NCBI GenBank assembly: GCA_020692205.1
Contig: JAIMKV010000016.1
Location: 1-64,000, forward strand
Length of the DNA stretch: 64,000 bases
DNA from: Myxosarcina sp. GA_180221_E-2-1-MAG-40_15
GTDB lineage: Bacteria > Cyanobacteriota > Cyanobacteriia > Cyanobacteriales > Xenococcaceae
Reading direction: 5' to 3'
Shown here: positions 57,715 to 64,000 of the stretch, piece after piece
Position numbering within the stretch: position 1 is the first letter of the stretch
How the letters are laid out: each line of letters starts with the position of its first letter
Position numbers and translations under genes: made by a program
Notes under the pieces: model-generated
Database searches by the model: none
The model's input: only the letters and a program-made list of their open reading frames with translations
Told to the model about the DNA's origin: nothing

Positions 57715-59355
57715 TTAATTAACAATACCTGCTTTATTTCGCTGGGGTGCCTGCAATAATAAACCATATTCCATACCTTCAACTACTGCTTGATAAGAAG
57801 CATCTAAGATATTGGCAGATACTCCAATCGTTGTCCAACGTTTAACTCCATTACTTGATTCTACTAAGACACGAGTCTTCGCTGCTGTTCCTGCACCACC
57901 ATCGAGAATACGAACTTTGTAGTCTGCTAGATAACAGTCAGCAATTTGGGGATAAAATCTGACTAATGCCTTGCGTAAAGCACGATCTAAAGCTGCTACA
58001 GGACCATTACCTTCTGCTACCTCCAGCAGATTTTCACCATCAACTTCTACCTTAATTGTAGCTAAAGCTTTGCTCGCGGAATTATCTATCTCCTGATGAA
58101 TATTGCAGTGAACCTGAAAACCTTTGAGTAGAAAGAACTGTTTTCCCGGTTTGAGTATTGAGCGCATTAGTAGTTCAAAACTGGCTTCTGCTGCTTCAAA
58201 TTGATACCCTTCATTTTCTAATGTTTTCAGCTTATCTAAGATTTGGCGACAGGTTATGTCTTGTTTACTTAGGTTAATGCCAAACTTGGCGGCATAATGT
58301 AAAACGTTGCTTAAGCCTGATTGATCTGAGATGACGATTCTTCTTTGATTGCCAATTAATTCAGGTTGGATATGTTCGTAGGTCGAAGGATTTTTGGCAA
58401 CTGCGTCAACATGAACTCCCGCTTTATGAGCAAATGCAGAACGCCCGACAAAAGGGGCATGATCATCGGGAGCTAAGTTAACTATTTCGCTAATTATACG
58501 GCTAGCGGGACTTAATTGAGCTAGCTGCTGTTGCCCTAAACATGAATAGCCTAGCTTTAACTGTAAATTAGGAATTAGGGTACAAAGATTAGCATTACCG
58601 CATCTTTCTCCGTAGCCGTTAATTGTTCCCTGAATCATCGTAGCTCCAGACATCACCGCTGCGATCGCATTAGCTACGGCCGTTCCGCCGTCATTGTGGG
58701 TATGTATCCCTAACTTGCCATTTAATTCTGGTATGGCATCAATTATTTCTGTGACTATCTGAGCTACTTCGTGGGGCAATGTACCACCGTTTGTGTCGCA
58801 CAAAGCTAACCATTCGGCCCCTGCTGCCCAAGCTGTTTTCAGGGTTAAGAGAGCATATTCCCGATTGCGTTTATAGCCATCAAACCAATGTTCGGCATCA
58901 TAAATTACTCTTCTACCTTCCTGTCGCAAATATTCAATTGTGTCGCGAATCATTGCCAGATTTTCTTCTAAACTAGTCTTCAAGGTTTCTGTAACGTGGA
59001 GATCCCAGGATTTACCAAAAATTGTGACCCAATGAGTGCCTGCTGCCAAAATCGCCTGAAGCATTTTATCTTCCGCAACAGCTAAGTGAGGACGGCGAGT
59101 GGAGCAAAACGCAACTATCTCGGCATTTTGTAACGGTTCTTCCTTTAATTTCCAAAAAAACTGGACATCCTTGGGGTTGGCTCCTGGCCATCCTCCTTCA
59201 ATGAAAGACACTCCTAGTTGATCAAGTTGACGAGCTATTTTGAGCTTATCATCTAAAGATAGGGAAATTCCTGCTCCTTGAGAACCATCTCTTAGAGTAG
59301 TATCGTAAATCTGAATTACTGATTTTCGATTGATGAAGTCAAATTTTGCGACCAT
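57715..59355 (-). CDS. cimA: (R)-citramalate synthase CimA
   Basis: CimA condenses acetyl-CoA and pyruvate to citramalate, the first step of the threonine-independent isoleucine route used by many cyanobacteria. From ATG 59355 the protein has 546 residues; an upstream TTG at 59367 would add four. The HMG-CoA-lyase-like barrel has DTTLRDGSQGAG with the catalytic Arg-Asp, and the metal-binding GIHTHNDGGTAVAN. The C-terminal 150 residues form the LeuA allosteric domain. The gene with unknown function follows at 21 bp. Confidence 0.93.
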   Translation of the reverse strand: MVAKFDFINRKSVIQIYDTTLRDGSQGAGISLSLDDKLKIARQLDQLGVSFIEGGWPGANPKDVQFFWKLKEEPLQNAEIVAFCSTRRPHLAVAEDKMLQAILAAGTHWVTIFGKSWDLHVTETLKTSLEENLAMIRDTIEYLRQEGRRVIYDAEHWFDGYKRNREYALLTLKTAWAAGAEWLALCDTNGGTLPHEVAQIVTEIIDAIPELNGKLGIHTHNDGGTAVANAIAAVMSGATMIQGTINGYGERCGNANLCTLIPNLQLKLGYSCLGQQQLAQLSPASRIISEIVNLAPDDHAPFVGRSAFAHKAGVHVDAVAKNPSTYEHIQPELIGNQRRIVISDQSGLSNVLHYAAKFGINLSKQDITCRQILDKLKTLENEGYQFEAAEASFELLMRSILKPGKQFFLLKGFQVHCNIHQEIDNSASKALATIKVEVDGENLLEVAEGNGPVAALDRALRKALVRFYPQIADCYLADYKVRILDGGAGTAAKTRVLVESSNGVKRWTTIGVSANILDASYQAVVEGMEYGLLLQAPQRNKAGIVN

Positions 59356-59650
59356 TAGAGTTGACAAATGTTAAGTTATTTAAAGATAAAGATTATTTTT
59401 GCCCAGAGTAGAAATTCATTATGCCTACAGTAGCTAGTAGCTGTACCAGGAAGAACTTTTACCTGTGGGTCTGGTGCAAATTTACGCAGATTTTTATTGA
59501 AACACAAAATCAAGCTCCATAGCGGTAAATCAACAATTATCAACTGTAGAGGCTTCGGTAGTTTTGGAGAGTCTGCTGCTCCTAACTGGAAAGACCAGAA
59601 AATTTAGTTAACTAATGACTAATAGCTAATAATCAGCAACAGTATTAAAA

Positions 59651-60187
59651 ATGAATATTTTTAAAATTTCTCCGCTTATCCGCATCACTCTTTTATGTCT
59701 TTATATTGCTTTGACGGTGCCGTTACCTTTTTTAGCTGACTTTACTGACGCGCCATTGCCAGCTTGGCTATTGTGGCTTGGAATTACCTTAGGTGCGATC
59801 GCCGTATATGCAGTCCTAAGTGAAAGAGTAATTGTAGATGAAGATCAAATCCAGGTTACCTATCCGACTTGGGTTCCCTCTTTTTTCCGTCAGGGTTGGT
59901 CTTTGCCCTGGAAGGAAATTGACAATCTCAAAATGCGTACTACAGGACAAGGCGGAATGGTTTATTACTTTACTTCCCCCACCGCAGAAAAAGCCTACTT
60001 ACTGCCGATGCGGGTTGCGGGTTTTAATCGCCTGGTTAATTTAGTCACTGAAAAAACAGGCATTGATACTGTTGATGTTCGTCCTTTAGCTCAACCCTGG
60101 ATGTATTTAATTTTATTTATTTTGACGATGTTTTTGTGGCTGATCGATGGCTGGACAATCTGGACAGCGACTCACCTAGCTGGTTAA
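59651..60187 (+). CDS. membrane protein with a PH-like central domain
   Basis: A 178-residue protein with membrane segments at about 10-28, 36-56 and 150-170. The central part, SERVIVDEDQIQVTYP to VTEKTGID, has the strand pattern of bacterial PH-like domains. It looks like a conserved cyanobacterial membrane protein, but I do not recognise a named family. The gene stands alone between divergent cimA and a second membrane protein gene. Confidence 0.7.
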   Translation: MNIFKISPLIRITLLCLYIALTVPLPFLADFTDAPLPAWLLWLGITLGAIAVYAVLSERVIVDEDQIQVTYPTWVPSFFRQGWSLPWKEIDNLKMRTTGQGGMVYYFTSPTAEKAYLLPMRVAGFNRLVNLVTEKTGIDTVDVRPLAQPWMYLILFILTMFLWLIDGWTIWTATHLAG

Positions 60188-60512
60188 TATTTGACCGCAA
60201 AATTGAGGTCAAGAAAAATTCAGCTTGGGGGTGAATCTCCAAATAATTAATAGCCCAAACCTTGATACCTGCTAATTTCTCCAGTTTGAATTGCTTTGAT
60301 TTTGCTATCACTGAAAATCTGTTAAAGAGTCTCGAAACCTTACTTGGTGATCAATAAAAATGTTTAGATGACATATTCATAATTCAGCCTAAGGTAAACC
60401 GTAATAATTATGTGAGTTTTCCTCCGCTATTTATGTACAGATACATATATAATTATGAATAAAAATACAACTAAAGTCGTACAACTTAATTTATTTACAG
60501 CGATAAAATTGA
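60188..60512. other. intergenic region with a hairpin near the upstream stop
   Basis: TTGACC at 60191-60196 pairs with GGTCAA at 60207-60212, directly after the upstream stop codon, and an A-rich run follows. It could be a weak terminator on either strand. The rest is AT-rich with no gene. Confidence 0.4.
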
Positions 60513-61211
60513 ATGCCCTTGTTTAACTCTGCTGAGCCAATCATTCGTCGCAAGCAGCATGCTCTAGATTTTCAGGATCGCCAAGGACTTTTGTTGCTAA
60601 AGCTGCAAATTAGCAACAAAACCTTATTCAATAATATTTACACCAGAATTGACCAGGTTTTTGTAGTTTGGAGCTTAATTACAGCGATTATTTTTTTTAC
60701 CGCCCAGTTTGCACCGATTGACTGGATTACCCAAGCTGCTTTTTGGTCAATATTGACGGGCATTGGCACAATAGGAATGACCTTTTTAACTCATTTCTGG
60801 GTAAAAGTAGAACGGTTGCGTTGGGTGCTATACGCCTGGATAGTTTTGATGCTGGGTGGTGTAGCCATCACTGATCTAGCTATCTACTATCGATCAGGAA
60901 CAATTTTGATGCATCTATGTCATCTGTGGCTATGGTTAAGTGCAATGGGCTATTTCTGTACGGGGTGGGGATTGCGATCGCGTGCTTTTATGATCTCAGG
61001 GTTAGTTCATCTTATAGGCATAGTAGTTTTGCCTGTTTTTATTGGCTGGCAATTTTTAGCTACAGGTTTAGTGATGAGTGCCAACCTACTGATGTTTGCG
61101 GAAACTCAATGGGATATGCGCCTACCGATTGATAATTACAGCCTATTAACTGAAGAGCAACAAGAATTTAATCGCAAACAATATCTAATTCGCCAAAGTG
61201 AATCTGTGTAG
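60513..61211 (+). CDS. multi-span membrane protein of unknown function
   Basis: A 232-residue protein with about six hydrophobic segments (near 48-70, 75-97, 105-127, 131-152, 158-178 and 180-200) between charged N- and C-terminal tails. The N-terminal tail IIRRKQHALDFQDRQG is basic and may be cytosolic. No catalytic motif is seen. It looks conserved in cyanobacteria, but I do not know a family name. It does not overlap its neighbours. Confidence 0.65.
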   Translation: MPLFNSAEPIIRRKQHALDFQDRQGLLLLKLQISNKTLFNNIYTRIDQVFVVWSLITAIIFFTAQFAPIDWITQAAFWSILTGIGTIGMTFLTHFWVKVERLRWVLYAWIVLMLGGVAITDLAIYYRSGTILMHLCHLWLWLSAMGYFCTGWGLRSRAFMISGLVHLIGIVVLPVFIGWQFLATGLVMSANLLMFAETQWDMRLPIDNYSLLTEEQQEFNRKQYLIRQSESV

Positions 61212-61264
61212 GCAAATCGCGATCGCACCCCTAGAGGTTCTACGTATCTTAAGCGAAAATAAGT

Positions 61265-62761
61265 CTATCGAGGAAAGACAGCGCGATAGGCTTCTACCCC
61301 TTCATATCCATAGCGGTTGTAACCGTTAGTTTGAATCAATTCTTCTAAATAACGCATTCTCTCTTCTGAAGCAGGGTGACTGGACAACAAAGAAGCACCA
61401 CCACCAGAAAGCTGTTTCAGTTTTGCCATTACGTTATACAAACCATCCGCTGAATATCCAGCAGCATCTAGTACTCTTAAACCCAAAATATCCGATTGCT
61501 TTTCTTTGTTACGGCTAAACTTTTGATTTAAAAGCAAACCTCCTACATTTGAGGCTGCTCCTGCTCCTCGTCCGATCATACTGGTGATTAAATTTGAAGC
61601 AGTGCCAGTCAATGCCGACTCACCAATTTGTTGATAGCTGTGGGACAAAACCGAGTGAGCTATTTCGTGAGCCAACACTCCAGCTAATTCTGCCTCAGAA
61701 TCCATCAATTCCAACATTCCTGTATGGAAAAATATTTTACCTCCAGGCAAAGCAAAAGCATTGGGAGTAGGATCGTTAACAATATTAAATTCGTATTCAA
61801 ATTCATTCCGTCCCATCAATTTAGCCAATTTCTGACCAATATCATTGAGATATTTTAGCTGTCTTTGATCGGAAACCATTTGTGACTGAGCTTTAATACT
61901 TTGAGCAAAAGATTGTCCTGCGCTTTTCTCTCCCGCTAATAGCATCTGACCAATTTCTAAAGCACCTAGTTCATTTCCTGTAGCAATTTGACCAATACTG
62001 CCGAGTATTCCTGAAGTAGTAATTTTAGAATTAAGCTTTTTCTTATATTGTTCAAAATATTGGTTAGCTGCCTGTTCGTAGGCTTGGTGTTTCGGATTAT
62101 TAGGGTAGCTATAGGCAAATTCCCGCGCGGCGATTGACGCTTCTAGAGGTTTACCGTAGAGTAACAATAGGTCAATCTTAGTATCCAAAATATCTTCTCT
62201 GACTGGATACATTTCCGCAGCTCTTTCAATAGTTGCCAGAGCTAATTTTTCCTCACCATAAAGATCATAAGTATCAGCTAGCAGGATGTGACCAGGAATA
62301 AATCCAGGATCCTCTTTGACTAAGCTTTGTAATGGCTCAAAAATACTGCTAGTAATTTCTGATTCTAATTCAGGATCTGCTTTAATTGCTTCAGTAGCCG
62401 TCTGCCAATATTGCTGACCTTTAGCGTCTAGTTTGGCTAAGTCATCTACTGCCGCAGGAATAGTTGCATTAGGAGCGAATGCTGGTTTTACCTGCTGTTG
62501 AATTTGTTTAGCTTGGCTTAGATCGCCTCTTTGATAGAAATAATCTGCCTCCGCTAATTTTTCATAATAATTATTACTAAAATCAAGCTGCTTAAATGCT
62601 TGGGCGATAGTAAAGTTAGAAATCTTATCTGTTGCTGGTATGTTAGGTTTAATAAAACTTAGGTTTTTAGCAGAAACTAGATTATTTGGATTAATAGCTA
62701 GGTAAAATCCGAGAATTATGGCTAATAGTTTGTTTCTATGTGACCTTTTACAAAAAAACAT
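61265..62761 (-). CDS. M48 family metalloprotease with TPR-like repeats (BepA-like)
   Basis: A 498-residue protein with an N-terminal signal or anchor (about 12-30), TPR-like helices at about 70-240, and a zinc metalloprotease domain. The HEIAH zinc motif is at 365-369 and the third ligand region is NKEKQSDILGLRVLD. BepA-like enzymes act in the periplasm on outer membrane proteins, and the role here is likely similar. Order differs from E. coli BepA, where TPRs follow the protease. No operon partner is adjacent. Confidence 0.9.
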   Translation of the reverse strand: MFFCKRSHRNKLLAIILGFYLAINPNNLVSAKNLSFIKPNIPATDKISNFTIAQAFKQLDFSNNYYEKLAEADYFYQRGDLSQAKQIQQQVKPAFAPNATIPAAVDDLAKLDAKGQQYWQTATEAIKADPELESEITSSIFEPLQSLVKEDPGFIPGHILLADTYDLYGEEKLALATIERAAEMYPVREDILDTKIDLLLLYGKPLEASIAAREFAYSYPNNPKHQAYEQAANQYFEQYKKKLNSKITTSGILGSIGQIATGNELGALEIGQMLLAGEKSAGQSFAQSIKAQSQMVSDQRQLKYLNDIGQKLAKLMGRNEFEYEFNIVNDPTPNAFALPGGKIFFHTGMLELMDSEAELAGVLAHEIAHSVLSHSYQQIGESALTGTASNLITSMIGRGAGAASNVGGLLLNQKFSRNKEKQSDILGLRVLDAAGYSADGLYNVMAKLKQLSGGGASLLSSHPASEERMRYLEELIQTNGYNRYGYEGVEAYRAVFPR

Positions 62762-63201
62762 TCTGGTACTCCAGGAAAATATTTAAGAAAAATATGAGCT
62801 AAATAATTACAACTAGATTAAAAATCTGGCTAAGATTGGCTATTTTTTATATGAGTTATCGTGATAATTTATTTTAGCTTTTACTATCGAATATGCCAGA
62901 GCAAATTAAGAGCAATTTTCTGCTCAATAGCCTTGTTTTTAGCTGGATAATAGTTTTGCCAGCTTAATACGCAGGTAAGCCATACCGAAGGCTTATTACG
63001 CTGAATATTCACATCATTTTGGCTAAATAAATTAACAACTCGTTAGCTACTTACTTAAATAAACGACGTTTGACTCCAGGCGAAAGTGCCACAATAAGCA
63101 AATTCAATAGGGCTAAATATTTGGTTGAATTAATTTTGATTAACCTTGCTCAAGCCAAAGCTGAAAGCCCTTCAAGATTTGAATTACTTTAAATAGTAAG
63201 A
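62762..63201. other. AT-rich intergenic region
   Basis: A 440-bp gap between the M48 protease and mutS2 genes, both on the minus strand. It contains a small hairpin (TAAGCC/GGCTTA near 62976-62995) and no convincing open frame. Confidence 0.45.
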
Positions 63202-64000
63202 CTATTTAAGATGCACAACGGTAACTCCAGCACCACCTTCTTTTTGGGGGGCAAGTTCAAACTTATCTACCTGGGAATGACGCTTGAGAAATTCATGAAC
63301 TCCTTGACGTAAACGCCCTGTTCCTTTGCCATGAATGATCCACAAGACTCCTGATTCAATGGCTTTGGCGATCGCATTATTAATTTCTATTTCTGCATTG
63401 TCCACCCGTTGCCCACGAATATCCAAGGTATTTTGAGAAGTTTGCACCATCACCGCTGGCTTTTTGGGAGGATTTTGTGCCAAAGGTTTCTGGCTATTTT
63501 TAACTTTCGACTTTAGTTCGGCTTTCTGTCCATCCAAAGATTCAATTTCTGCTAAACCGACGCTCATTTTCATAATGCCAAAGCGCACTGTCAATTGTTC
63601 TTCCGCCGCATCAACACTTAATACCTCTCCTGTTTGATTAAGCCGAGGAATCCTGATTTTTTCTCCCACCTGGGGTTTATAGCTGGGTTTAGTTGACTTT
63701 GAAGTTTGAGTTTTAGCTAACTCCTTAGCAGTAAGATCATTTAAGGCTTCTGTTGCCTGTTGGGTTTTTTGCATGGTTTGCTCACCTTGCTGTAAGCGGC
63801 GAATAACTTTTGCCACTTCTTGTTTCGCTTGCGCGATCGCATCTTGTACCGCTTGTTCTTGATAGACTCTCAGTGCCTGTTCTCTTTCTTGTAACGAAGC
63901 AGCTTTGGCTGATACTTCTGAATAAAAACGCTCTGTTTGTTCTAGTAGCTTACCCGCTGCTTTGGCTTTTTCTTCTTGTTCCCTTCTTTGTTCTTCCAAG
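63202..64000 (-). CDS. mutS2: endonuclease MutS2, C-terminal part (cut by window edge)
   Basis: The 3' 266 or so codons of mutS2; the 5' part lies beyond the window. A helical coiled-coil stretch (about the first 95 residues shown) leads to a KOW-like segment (KIRIPRLNQTGEVLSVDAAEE), then the Smr nuclease domain with LDIRGQRV and HGKGTGRLRQGVHEFL. MutS2 suppresses recombination and rescues collided ribosomes in other bacteria. The stop at 63202 is normal. There is no sign of truncation within the window. Confidence 0.93.
   Translation of the reverse strand, partial: LEEQRREQEEKAKAAGKLLEQTERFYSEVSAKAASLQEREQALRVYQEQAVQDAIAQAKQEVAKVIRRLQQGEQTMQKTQQATEALNDLTAKELAKTQTSKSTKPSYKPQVGEKIRIPRLNQTGEVLSVDAAEEQLTVRFGIMKMSVGLAEIESLDGQKAELKSKVKNSQKPLAQNPPKKPAVMVQTSQNTLDIRGQRVDNAEIEINNAIAKAIESGVLWIIHGKGTGRLRQGVHEFLKRHSQVDKFELAPQKEGGAGVTVVHLK

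Overview
The window is a stretch of cyanobacterial chromosome. It carries photosystem I genes (psaF, psaJ), the cytochrome b6f genes petB and petD, the D1-processing protease ctpA, a Tic22-family gene, cobalamin and urease genes, and many copies of the GCGATCGC palindrome (HIP1) that marks cyanobacterial genomes. The DNA is AT-rich, gene spacing is loose and intergenic repeats are common. This fits a large-genome cyanobacterium, perhaps a Pleurocapsales-type organism, but the genus is a guess. I see no rRNA, CRISPR array, prophage or intact insertion sequence.

Layout. 1-200: tRNA-Arg(ACG) beside an inverted partial copy of its own 3' half. 263-1376: moaC and two small conserved proteins. 1505-5071: a LysR regulator divergent from an oxidoreductase / NTF2-like / dienelactone-hydrolase cluster. 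5579-8678: an acetyltransferase-devB-devC export operon that lacks devA here. 8873-12661: a Uma2 nuclease, tsaD, psaF-psaJ and cdsA. 12859-17344: cbiT, a PLP decarboxylase, a response regulator with a poly-A frameshift, and ychF. 17565-20141: an 858-residue fusion of cyclic-nucleotide-binding, degenerate sigma-54-type AAA+ and membrane polyferredoxin modules. 20153-24712: ureC, a pentapeptide-repeat protein, a DUF1499 protein and ctpA. 25178-26589: petB-petD. 26922-33127: the rimP-nusA-ylxR-infB translation/transcription cluster and a downstream membrane protein. 33223-41861: a GNAT, a multicopper oxidase, a PRC-barrel protein, a PatA-like regulator, rbsK, purB, tRNA-Thr and an Rre1/Ycf29-like regulator. 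42267-55143: nitroreductase, ligA, a Ca2+/Na+ antiporter, a TPR protein, an ABC ATPase, rsmG, a CrtISO-like oxidoreductase, folB, a degenerate kinase, tsaC, prmC and tic22. 55927-64000: tRNA-Pro, a cyanobacterial protein of unknown function with cimA, two membrane proteins, an M48 protease and the 3' part of mutS2.

Most genes are core housekeeping or photosynthesis genes in recognisable neighbourhoods: psaFJ beside tsaD, ctpA divergent from petBD, and rimP-nusA-ylxR-infB. Both TsaC and TsaD of the tRNA t6A pathway are present, as is a release-factor methyltransferase.

The most unusual observations are: a palindromic repeat that sits between genes at one place and in frame inside the 858-residue fusion gene at another; the loss of AAA+ catalytic motifs in that same protein; a response regulator whose frame is broken exactly at an A9 run; a PatA-like receiver whose phospho-acceptor Asp is Asn; a kinase with a ruined ATP-binding site; and an inverted tRNA-Arg fragment near tandem 11-bp repeats at the window edge. 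No complete novel multi-gene system is evident.
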